From assembly GCA_002321895.1 (NCBI GenBank), contig DCMZ01000009.1, positions 1 to 38,183 on the forward strand: a stretch of DNA of 38,183 nt, given 5' to 3'. Made by a program: the position numbers and the translations under genes. The notes under the pieces were generated by a model. It ran no database searches. It was not told where the DNA came from and saw nothing but the letters and a program-made list of their open reading frames with translations. Positions 31,693 to 38,183 of this stretch are shown piece after piece. The first letter of the stretch is position 1. Every line of letters starts with the position of its first letter. Source of the stretch: Bdellovibrionaceae bacterium UBA1609. GTDB taxonomy: Bacteria > Bdellovibrionota > Bdellovibrionia > Bdellovibrionales > UBA1609.

Positions 31693-33945
31693 TTAAATTG
31701 TGACCTTCTTTAATCTAAGCGCATTGCCGATAACTGAAACCGAACTAAAACTCATCGCAGCTGCTGCTATCATAGGACTTAATAAAATTCCAAAGAATGG
31801 GTATAAAACTCCTGCCGCAACCGGAACGCCAGCAGCATTATATACAAATGCAAAAAATAAGTTTTGCTTTATGTTACTCATTGTTGCTCGGCTAAGGCGT
31901 CTCGCCCTGACAATTCCTCTAAGATCACCCTTGACCAAAGTTACTCCAGCACTCTCCATCGCAACATCTGTACCAGTTCCCATTGCAATTCCAACCTGCG
32001 CTTTAGCCAGAGCTGGGGCATCGTTAATACCGTCACCGGCCATAGCAACAACCTCACCCTGATCCTGAAGCTTTGTCACCGCCTCTACTTTTTGTTCAGG
32101 CAAAACATCCGCAATGACATCATCAATATTTAATTTTTTTGCAACCGCCATAGCTGTGGTTTTGTTATCTCCTGTGAGCATTACGACTTTAAGCCCTTCT
32201 GCATGAAGCGACTTTATAGCTCCGGGCGTAGTGTCTTTAATTGGATCAGCTACTCCTATTATCCCGGCAACCTTATCTCCAATCGCAGCAAACATAACCG
32301 TTTGCCCTTCCGCTCTTAGGTTATCAGCCATATCTTCAAAAACCCCATAAGGAAGCCCCAAGCTCTCCATCATGGCACTATTTCCAAGTGATACTGACTG
32401 TCCATCAACCAGGCCTTTTACTCCTTTTCCAGTAACAGACTCAAAGTTGGTAACATCTGTAAGCTCAATGCTTCGATCTTTAGCACCCGTGACTATAGCT
32501 GCTGCTAAGGGGTGCTCACTGCCTTTTTCAATAGAGGCCACTGCCTTAAGAAAATGTTCCTCGCTAACACCTTCTGCAGTGTTTACCGATACAAGCTTTG
32601 GCTTACCTTCAGTTAAAGTACCCGTCTTATCGACAACCAATGTTGTTACTTTCCTCATTACCTCAATGGACTCTGCACTTTTAAATAAAACACCTAAGCC
32701 AGCGCCCCTTCCGGTTGCCACCATTATTGACATTGGCGTTGCTAAGCCCAATGCACATGGGCACGCAATAATGAGAACGGCCACCGCATTGATTAAGGCA
32801 TGGGCCATCTTTGGGTCAGGGCCCCAGATTCCCCATACTGCAAATGTCAGCACAGCAATCACAATCACGACTGGTACAAAATAGCCTGAAACAACATCTG
32901 CTAGTTTTTGAATTGGAGCACGACTTCGCTGAGCTTCTGCCACCATATGAACAATTCTTGAGAGTAAAGTTTCAGCTCCAACTTTTTCTGCCCTCATGAT
33001 CAGGGAGCCCGTGCCGTTTACAGTGGCACCTACAACACTTTCTCCTTCACTCTTTTCAACAGGTATCGGCTCACCAGAAATCATTGACTCATCAACCGAA
33101 CTCTTTCCTTCAAGAACTACTCCGTCCACAGGAATTTTCTCACCTGGACGAACACGAAGGTGGTCACCAAGCTGTACAGACTCTAAGGGGACATCCTCTT
33201 CGGTTCCATCGGCATTGATACGCCGAGCTGTCTTTGCTGCAAGACCTAGAAGCTTTTTGATAGCTTCACTGGTTTGTGTTCTTGCTCTAAGTTCTAAAAC
33301 TTGACCAAGCAAAATCAGTGTGACGATAACCCCTGCAGCTTCAAAATATACTGCCACATGGCCCGACTCATCCCTGAACGAACTAGGGAAAATGTCAGGT
33401 AATAACGTTGCTACTACGCTATAAACAAAAGCAACACTGACTCCTAGGCCAATTAATGTAAACATATTGAGTGAACGATTTTTTAATGAATCAATGGCTC
33501 TCGTGTAAAACGGCCACGCAGACCATAGGCAAACCGGTATTGCCAAAAAGAACTCAAGCATTACCCTAATATTAGGAGACAGGGCTTTTGATATCGGCTG
33601 GCCGGGCAATAGGTCACCCATCGCAATAATGACAAGGGGGAAGGTAAAGAATGCCGCCAGCCAAAATCTGCGAGTCATATCTTTTAATTCTAAATTTTCA
33701 CTATCTTCGGCAAACAGTGGCTCAAGAGCCATTCCGCATTTCGGACAACTACCAGGACCTTTTTGCCTCACTTCTGGGTGCATAGGACAGGTGTAAATTG
33801 CGTCTGAGTCCCCGGAGGCATTAGATAAATCCTTTTTTCCATGAGAATGATGAGCGTGATCGTGGTGTTTACATCCACCTCCGTTATTTTCAGAACGGTT
33901 GTCGGACTGGGGATTACTTGTTGTTTCTTCCATATCTCTCTTCAT
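31693..33945 (-). CDS. copA: Copper-translocating P-type ATPase (P1B)
   Basis: 750 residues: N-terminal His-rich stretch (C-K-H-H-D-H-A-H-H-S-H-G) and heavy-metal-binding domain (Y-T-C-P-M-H-P-E-V at 51-59, C-P-K-C-G-M at 67-72), then the membrane and catalytic core. The metal-site motif C-P-C is at 395-397, the phosphorylation motif D-K-T-G-T at 439-443, with S-E-H-P, T-G-D-N and G-D-G-I-N-D present. Helices 7 and 8 carry Y-N and M-S-F-S-S, as in Cu(I) pumps. It exports cytosolic Cu(I). ATG 33945 is chosen (ATG 33933 and TTG 33957 are alternatives). A CsoR operator lies 47 bases upstream. Confidence 0.93.
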   Translation of the reverse strand: MKRDMEETTSNPQSDNRSENNGGGCKHHDHAHHSHGKKDLSNASGDSDAIYTCPMHPEVRQKGPGSCPKCGMALEPLFAEDSENLELKDMTRRFWLAAFFTFPLVIIAMGDLLPGQPISKALSPNIRVMLEFFLAIPVCLWSAWPFYTRAIDSLKNRSLNMFTLIGLGVSVAFVYSVVATLLPDIFPSSFRDESGHVAVYFEAAGVIVTLILLGQVLELRARTQTSEAIKKLLGLAAKTARRINADGTEEDVPLESVQLGDHLRVRPGEKIPVDGVVLEGKSSVDESMISGEPIPVEKSEGESVVGATVNGTGSLIMRAEKVGAETLLSRIVHMVAEAQRSRAPIQKLADVVSGYFVPVVIVIAVLTFAVWGIWGPDPKMAHALINAVAVLIIACPCALGLATPMSIMVATGRGAGLGVLFKSAESIEVMRKVTTLVVDKTGTLTEGKPKLVSVNTAEGVSEEHFLKAVASIEKGSEHPLAAAIVTGAKDRSIELTDVTNFESVTGKGVKGLVDGQSVSLGNSAMMESLGLPYGVFEDMADNLRAEGQTVMFAAIGDKVAGIIGVADPIKDTTPGAIKSLHAEGLKVVMLTGDNKTTAMAVAKKLNIDDVIADVLPEQKVEAVTKLQDQGEVVAMAGDGINDAPALAKAQVGIAMGTGTDVAMESAGVTLVKGDLRGIVRARRLSRATMSNIKQNLFFAFVYNAAGVPVAAGVLYPFFGILLSPMIAAAAMSFSSVSVIGNALRLKKVTI

Positions 33946-33991
33946 AGGCACCACCAATTACATTAATAAAACACGTGCTTCGCAACATACT

Positions 33992-34006
33992 TACCCCTAT
34001 GGGGTA
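33992..34006. promoter_or_regulatory. copA: CsoR-type operator before copA
   Basis: A perfect TACCCC-TAT-GGGGTA, the same form as the csoR1 and 35.5 kb sites. It lies 47 bases before the copA start, so copper-induced release of a CsoR protein should turn on the whole Cu-ATPase operon. Confidence 0.75.
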
Positions 34007-34077
34007 TTTCAAGATAATTGCTATAAATATGCCAACAAATACATAGCCTCAAACGTTGCTAGCTTGTAAATAGAAAT

Positions 34078-34125
34078 TTTATTGGGACATTTTAGGCTTA
34101 ATGCCAGCCATAATGTCCCAATAAA
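34078..34125. repeat. 14-bp perfect inverted repeat
   Basis: Arms TTTATTGGGACATT and AATGTCCCAATAAA enclose 20 bases that can pair further (GGCT/AGCC). It lies between diverging genes, where a terminator is not needed, and is followed by two looser relatives of the arm (CTGGG, TTGGG, up to 34150). A second regulator's site, a leader hairpin or a mobile-element relic are possible. Confidence 0.6.
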
Positions 34126-34351
34126 TTTTACTGGGTACCTCTATTGGGTATTTTAGTCTTGGAGTTCTGAGCTAGTTTTATTGATAGTGGTTTTATGAAA
34201 AGAATCAATTCGTATACCCTGCCTCAAAAAAAACTTTTCTGAATTATAACTATTTGATTTTACTGATAATTATAATTTCTGTTTACCTATACCCCCCGGG
34301 CTTTTTGGTGTATTATGTAAATTAGCACCCAGAGAGAGGGGAATAGTCAAG

Positions 34352-34630
34352 GTGAGCAAGGGAACTTCGCATAAATCACAGTTAAACCGACTGAGTAGAA
34401 TTGAAGGTCAAATTAGAGGCCTAGCTAAGATGGTAGAAGATGAACGCTACTGCATAGATATTCTTACTCAGATCAAAGCGATAAAGTCCGCTCTAATCTC
34501 TGTGGAAATGGGAATTGTTGAAGAACACATGAAAGAGTGTGTAGCAGAGGCTGTGAAGGCTTCAGATAAGAAAAAGCGGGACAAAGTTTTAAAGGAAATA
34601 CTCTCACTTCTTAAGGCTTCATCAAAATAG
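34352..34630 (+). CDS. csoR: Second CsoR-family copper-sensing repressor
   Basis: 92 residues, closely similar in layout to the protein at 22829. Cu(I) ligands Cys34, His59 and Cys63 (R-Y-C-I-D-I-L, E-E-H-M-K-E-C) and R-I-E-G-Q-I-R-G-L are present. It lacks the short extra N- and C-terminal residues of the first copy. Start GTG 34352 is preceded by gagaggggaa. Upstream only a half-operator (TACCCC-CCG-GGC) is visible, so its autoregulation is less clear than for csoR1. It diverges from copA and probably co-regulates it. Confidence 0.92.
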   Translation: MSKGTSHKSQLNRLSRIEGQIRGLAKMVEDERYCIDILTQIKAIKSALISVEMGIVEEHMKECVAEAVKASDKKKRDKVLKEILSLLKASSK

Positions 34631-34699
34631 AAATTTAAAGTTAGAAGACGCCACAAACTTAATATTTGGGTCAATAAAGAGCGTCGTAAATAGTCTCGA

Positions 34700-35284
34700 C
34701 TATATTGGTTCCCCGTCTTCAACTTCACAGGGCTCATCTTCCTCGCACGGAGGCTCATTATTATCATCACCATCGCCATCGTCATCACAAGGCTCATCAT
34801 CATCACAAGGCTCATCGCAGCCCTCTCCTTCGCAGGGCTCATCCCCCTCACCAATATCATCGCCGCCAGGCACCTTTAAGGCTCCGTCCTTTATCCATTT
34901 ATAAAGCATAGACTTCTCAGCTGAACTTAGAGGCTGACTGTCTTTTGGCATCGAATTATTCAATATGCTTTGATAAAGACTACTAGACTCAGGATCACCC
35001 GGAATCACTAAAGGTGGGAAGGCATTGCTGTTCAATATTTTTTCATAGGTACTTAAATCGATGCCATGAGGAGTGTTCCCGCCGGAGTGGCAACGCATAC
35101 ATTTAGGGTAAAAAATATTGCTGTTCATTGACTCAAAGCTCGGCTCAAGCTTTCCAAGCGCCGGATCTAAATTCACACTTTCTGGATAGTGCTTGGCCTC
35201 CATGCAGCCAATAATTAGAAAAGAAGCCAATAGAGCAATTTTCGCACTACCTATCACAGACCATCTCTTCAACTTCATCTTCAT
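34700..35284 (-). CDS. Cytochrome-like lipoprotein with acidic Cys-rich tail
   Basis: 194 residues: lipoprotein signal (F-L-I-I-G-C, Cys27), a single haem motif C-M-R-C-H at 62-66 in a planctomycete-type cytochrome-like context (Y-P-K-C-M-R-C-H-S-G-G-N, then N-S-M-P-K-D). It ends in a 50-residue tail of repeated E-P-C and D-D-D units (D-E-P-C-E-G-E-G-C-D-E-P-C). The tail holds seven Cys among Asp/Glu and is likely metal-binding or expanded by DNA slippage. Its start lies 38 bases inside the end of the 35247 gene; ATG 35278 is better spaced from a Shine-Dalgarno than 35284. Confidence 0.7.
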   Translation of the reverse strand: MKMKLKRWSVIGSAKIALLASFLIIGCMEAKHYPESVNLDPALGKLEPSFESMNSNIFYPKCMRCHSGGNTPHGIDLSTYEKILNSNAFPPLVIPGDPESSSLYQSILNNSMPKDSQPLSSAEKSMLYKWIKDGALKVPGGDDIGEGDEPCEGEGCDEPCDDDEPCDDDGDGDDNNEPPCEEDEPCEVEDGEPI

Positions 35285-35528
35285 GCCTCATCTCACAAGA
35301 GTAAGTCACGCTGTTGGCATTAGTGTTGAAGTAAGCTTTCACTTTAATCTTACTGCCGCTTACCCAAGACTTAACAGCATTAAAAGTGTTTACTACATCT
35401 TCCGGCTCTTCGACACCAAACCTTTCAAGGGCAACTACGGTCGCCTGTTCTACTAGTTCAATCTTAGATCCATGAGCCATCGAGACACTTGAAAATGCCA
35501 GAGCTACTATCACTAATATTAACTTCAT
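35247..35528 (-). CDS. Small secreted protein under CsoR-type site
   Basis: 93 residues with a signal peptide (…F-S-S-V-S-M-A), followed by H-G-S-K and a small domain with two Cys near the end (Y-S-C-E-M-R-H and M-V-C-D-R). No family recognised. It overlaps the cytochrome-like gene by 38 bases, so the pair is translationally coupled, and it lies under a perfect CsoR-type operator (35548-35562). Copper induction is inferred. Confidence 0.7.
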   Translation of the reverse strand: MKLILVIVALAFSSVSMAHGSKIELVEQATVVALERFGVEEPEDVVNTFNAVKSWVSGSKIKVKAYFNTNANSVTYSCEMRHEDEVEEMVCDR

Positions 35529-35547
35529 ATTATCCCTCCCTGTTAAA

Positions 35548-35562
35548 TACCCCTAAGGGGTA
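35548..35562. promoter_or_regulatory. CsoR-type operator in the 35.5 kb divergent region
   Basis: A perfect TACCCC-TAA-GGGGTA, 20 bases before the small secreted protein gene and 192 before the multicopper oxidase gene. Because both genes diverge from this region, it may serve both. A second half-site (GGGGTA at 35658-35663) lies nearer the oxidase. Confidence 0.75.
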
Positions 35563-35724
35563 TTAATAGTTAATTAACTCCTCATCGACGGCTTAGCAAG
35601 TTAAATTAAGACTTATAGGGACCAGAGGAGCCCCGGAGCAATATACGATAGGCGTCAGGGGTATATGCCTATAAAGATTACCATCCTATTGAAAATCTTG
35701 ACTCGCGGTGCTATTTTGCGGCCC

Positions 35725-35730
35725 TATAAT
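35725..35730 (+). promoter_or_regulatory. -10 element of the multicopper oxidase gene
   Basis: A perfect TATAAT 24 bases before ATG 35754. The only TTGACT-like -35 (35698-35703) is 21 bases away, longer than normal. Such stretched spacers are used by MerR-type activators, but no matching dyad was seen, so this is weak. Confidence 0.45.
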
Positions 35731-35753
35731 ACAATTCAATTTGGAGATACAAA

Positions 35754-37928
35754 ATGGTGATCAAACGCTTTCAATTAAGAACCCTTGCGACTATTTTTTT
35801 TGCGGTATTTGCTTTTTCACAAGCATCTGTTGGAGCTACTGTAGAGTATGACCTTGTGATCAAACAAGAGCCAGTGAATATTACTGGAAAGACTGTCGAT
35901 TTTGCCCTGAGCACCTATAACGCACTAACCGGTGAAGGCGGAATACCTGGCCCAACGCTTCGATTTAAAGAGGGTGATGAAGCAGTCATACGAGTTCAGA
36001 ATTTAACCAATGAAGAAACCTCAATCCACTGGCATGGACTTCTAGTGCCTTGGAATATGGATGGTGTGCCCGGACTCAACACTCCCTCAATAAAGCCTGG
36101 TGAGATATTTACATTTCGCTTTCCTTTACGTCACAGTGGGACCTACTGGTATCACTCCCATACGAACCTGCAGGAGCAACGAGGTGTCTATGGCTCTATC
36201 GTTATAGAGCCTCGCACACCTTCGATGCCTGTTGATTACGATGTGGTTATGGTACTAAGTGACTGGATTGATGAGCATCCCCAGCAAGTGATGGCAAATA
36301 TTAAAAAAGATGGGGATTACTACGCTTGGAAGAAAAATACCGTACCTAACTATATAGACGCTATTAAAGAGGGCGCACTTCGTGATTATCTTAGAAATCA
36401 GTGGAACCGTATGGATGGAATGGATTTCGGAGACATTGGCTACGATACCTTTTTAATTAATGGAAAAAATAAAAGTAATATCCTGCCTAATCTCAAAAAA
36501 GGTGACAAGGTTCGATTTCGCATTATTAACGCCGGGGCTTCTAGTTACTTTCACGTCAACATTGGAAAGCAACACTTTAAGGCCATCTCTGCAGATGGAA
36601 TGGATGTTCAGCCAGTAATGACTAAGGAACTTCTTATGGGTATGGCTGAAACTTATGACATTCTTTTCACGGTTCCTGAAGACAATGTGGCCTACGAATT
36701 TAGAGCTACTCCTCAAGATGTAACTGGCTTTGCCTCTGTCACTTTAGGCCGTGGCCATCATACTGAGATGGCCCCCATGAAAATGAAACCTAGTATCTAC
36801 AAAATGGGTATGAGCCATGGTGGTGATATGGACGACGGTGGCGGTCATGATGGAGACCACGGAGGCCACTCTATGGCAATGGCCGAAATGGGTGACGACG
36901 TAGACATGGGCATGACGATGCCACTTAAATACTCTCAACTCAAAGCCGTTCAAAAAACAAGCTTCTCAGATGATAAACCTGTCATGGAATTTGAGATTGA
37001 GCTTAACGGAGACATGGAACGCTATGTTTGGTCACTTAATGGAAAACTCTTATCAGAAGACACTTATATAAACATTGAAGAAGGCAGCGTTATTCGATTT
37101 AAGTTAAAGAATAAGACAATGATGCATCACCCGATGCACTTACACGGTCACTTCTTTCGCGTTCTAAGCGGCCAAGGTGATTTCGCACCCCTTAAGCACA
37201 CGGTCGATGTTCCGCCATGTATGCCTGGGATGCCAATGAGCTGTAGGCCTGTTGTGATGGAGTTTTTAGCCAATGAGCCCGGCGAATGGTTTTTTCATTG
37301 CCATAATCTTTATCACATGAAGGCCGGAATGGCTCGCGTAGTAAAATACACAAATTTTGAGCGTCCAACATATCCTATAGAAACTGCCCAAACTCCTATC
37401 AAAGAGTTCAAGAAAATGGATTCGAAATTCTACCCATCTGGACAGGTGTCCGCTTACTCTAATGGGGCCACATGGGACATCAGATACAATGGTGGTCGCT
37501 ATGAAGTTGCTATTGAGGGTGAGATTACTGACTATGATCGAGAGAAGATCGAAAATGAAATCTATGTTCGTCATTACTTTTCAAGATACTTCAATGCATT
37601 TGGCGGCCTAGAATACGAAGATGAGAAGCTTTCACCAATAGCGGGTATATCCTATGTAATCCCACTGAATTTTGAAGTAATTGGATACTTGACTGGTGAC
37701 GGAGATATGGTGTTCAGCATTGAACAGACGGTTCAGATCACAAAACGTTTATTCGTAGAGGCTGAAGCCCAACATAGATTCTCAGGAGACAGCGGAGAGG
37801 ATGACGAATCTGAATACGGATTTGGCCTAAATTACCAGATTAATAGAAGGGTTTCTATTGGCGCCCGCTATATCAACAGGGACGATATTGACGACTATTA
37901 TGGCGTAGGCATCAGGGTAAAATTCTAG
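35754..37928 (+). CDS. Multicopper oxidase fused to a C-terminal outer-membrane-barrel-like domain
   Basis: 724 residues. A signal peptide (…S-Q-A-S-V-G-A) is followed by three cupredoxin domains of a CopA-type multicopper oxidase: H-W-H-G (His92, His94), W-Y-H-S-H (His134, His136), H-P-M-H-L-H-G-H (459-466) and the type-1 site H-C-H-N-L-Y-H-M-K-A-G-M (515-526). A Met/His-rich loop lies at about 340-390. Unlike standard CopA, about 150 residues follow (570-724). They show alternating strands ending in G-I-R-V-K-F, the usual C-terminal Phe of outer-membrane barrels, and look CopB-like. It is expected to oxidise Cu(I). ATG 35754 has ggag upstream. Confidence 0.85.
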   Translation: MVIKRFQLRTLATIFFAVFAFSQASVGATVEYDLVIKQEPVNITGKTVDFALSTYNALTGEGGIPGPTLRFKEGDEAVIRVQNLTNEETSIHWHGLLVPWNMDGVPGLNTPSIKPGEIFTFRFPLRHSGTYWYHSHTNLQEQRGVYGSIVIEPRTPSMPVDYDVVMVLSDWIDEHPQQVMANIKKDGDYYAWKKNTVPNYIDAIKEGALRDYLRNQWNRMDGMDFGDIGYDTFLINGKNKSNILPNLKKGDKVRFRIINAGASSYFHVNIGKQHFKAISADGMDVQPVMTKELLMGMAETYDILFTVPEDNVAYEFRATPQDVTGFASVTLGRGHHTEMAPMKMKPSIYKMGMSHGGDMDDGGGHDGDHGGHSMAMAEMGDDVDMGMTMPLKYSQLKAVQKTSFSDDKPVMEFEIELNGDMERYVWSLNGKLLSEDTYINIEEGSVIRFKLKNKTMMHHPMHLHGHFFRVLSGQGDFAPLKHTVDVPPCMPGMPMSCRPVVMEFLANEPGEWFFHCHNLYHMKAGMARVVKYTNFERPTYPIETAQTPIKEFKKMDSKFYPSGQVSAYSNGATWDIRYNGGRYEVAIEGEITDYDREKIENEIYVRHYFSRYFNAFGGLEYEDEKLSPIAGISYVIPLNFEVIGYLTGDGDMVFSIEQTVQITKRLFVEAEAQHRFSGDSGEDDESEYGFGLNYQINRRVSIGARYINRDDIDDYYGVGIRVKF

Positions 37929-37972
37929 ATCTTTTGTGGATTTGTTGGTTAGACAAAATATAACGTAATTTG

Positions 37973-38004
37973 AGACACTCCATGCACCCAAAGTGAGAGT
38001 GTCT
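37973..38004 (+). terminator. Candidate terminator hairpin after the oxidase gene
   Basis: Eight-base arms AGACACTC/GAGTGTCT around a 16-base loop, 45 bases after the oxidase stop; only TTCAAAA follows, so it is weak. From there to the window end (38183) the sequence is AT-rich and I see no gene. Confidence 0.4.
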
Positions 38005-38183
38005 TTCAAAAACTGACTAAAATTTGATGATCTCCCTTCATCATAAGTTATTTTCAGCTCTCATATATGTTTCAGAATTCTAAATTCAATCTTCTAAAAT
38101 TAGTCATAATTTTTTATTTTTTATTTAAATATTGTAGACAGGAACATAATTAACACCCACCTCAATCCTTCAAGATTATATTT

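Larger units (their letters stand above)
33946..34351. other. 406-base divergent intergenic region
   Basis: This AT-rich stretch separates copA and csoR2, which point away from each other. It holds a CsoR-type operator (33992-34006), a 14-bp-arm inverted repeat (34078-34125), and a half CsoR site (TACCCC at 34290-34295) before csoR2. No credible gene was found in it on either strand. Confidence 0.8.

Noticed and set aside
34700..34911. Repeats in the tail of the haem lipoprotein as a CRISPR-like array
   Set aside because: Units are short, uneven and in frame with a Cys/Asp/Glu coding pattern; no spacers.
1..38183. Mobile-element hallmarks (transposase, integrase, tRNA attachment site)
   Set aside because: None recognised, although the gene content suggests transfer as an island.

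Overview
The window is a 38 kb, AT-leaning (about 40% GC by eye) heavy-metal handling island from a Gram-negative bacterium. Signal peptides, lipoproteins, three TolC-type outer-membrane factors, two RND pumps and a protein ending in an outer-membrane barrel all point to a diderm. The exact taxon cannot be fixed from sequence alone. GTG/TTG starts, many short lipoproteins and the gene mix would fit Bdellovibrionota or a related deltaproteobacterial-type lineage, but this is a weak inference. No rRNA, tRNA, CRISPR array, transposase or integrase was recognised.

Layout, left to right. (1) 1-4206, plus strand: a decayed MerR-type regulator, a perfect 30-bp palindrome, then a compact operon of a DtxR/MntR-like regulator, a cytochrome c-FTR1 iron permease fusion, an HMA-like/CDF cation transporter and lipoprotein signal peptidase LspA. 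(2) 14657-4132, minus strand: a Czc-like operon with a CzcI-like secreted peptide, a CzcC-like outer-membrane factor, a lipoprotein, a second outer-membrane factor, another lipoprotein, a small secreted protein, a very His-rich truncated adaptor, CzcA, an isoprenylcysteine-methyltransferase-like membrane protein and CzcD. (3) 23119-14911, minus strand: CsoR, a small secreted protein, CusC-CusB-CusA, a haem-binding protein, a cupredoxin-like protein and two more secreted proteins. (4) 33945-23308, minus strand: a long, tightly packed operon. It starts with a CopA-type Cu P-type ATPase and continues through DUF2933-type and methyltransferase-like membrane proteins, several Met/His-rich small proteins, a beta-CASP metallo-beta-lactamase protein, an AAA-type NTPase, a dicarboxylate/amino-acid symporter, a lycopene-cyclase-like membrane protein, an EamA exporter and a K+ channel. 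It ends in a truncated D-lactate dehydrogenase start. (5) 34352-37928: a second CsoR, a secreted cytochrome-like lipoprotein with an acidic/Cys tail, a small secreted protein, and a multicopper oxidase fused to a C-terminal outer-membrane-barrel-like domain.

How it works together (inference): cytoplasmic Cu(I) leaves through the P-type ATPase, periplasmic Cu/Ag through CusCBA, and Zn/Co/Cd through CzcA and the CDF proteins. The multicopper oxidase detoxifies Cu(I) outside the cytoplasm, and the many His/Met-rich small proteins buffer metal in the envelope. Copper genes are tied together by matching CsoR-type sites of the form TACCCC-N3-GGGGTA before csoR1, the cus operon (degenerate), the Cu-ATPase and the 35.5 kb divergent promoter. 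The most unusual items are the multicopper oxidase-barrel fusion, the Czc system whose adaptor appears to lack the hairpin and lipoyl domains but which carries two outer-membrane factors, three CzcI-like secreted peptides, and several micro-genes inside the copper operon.
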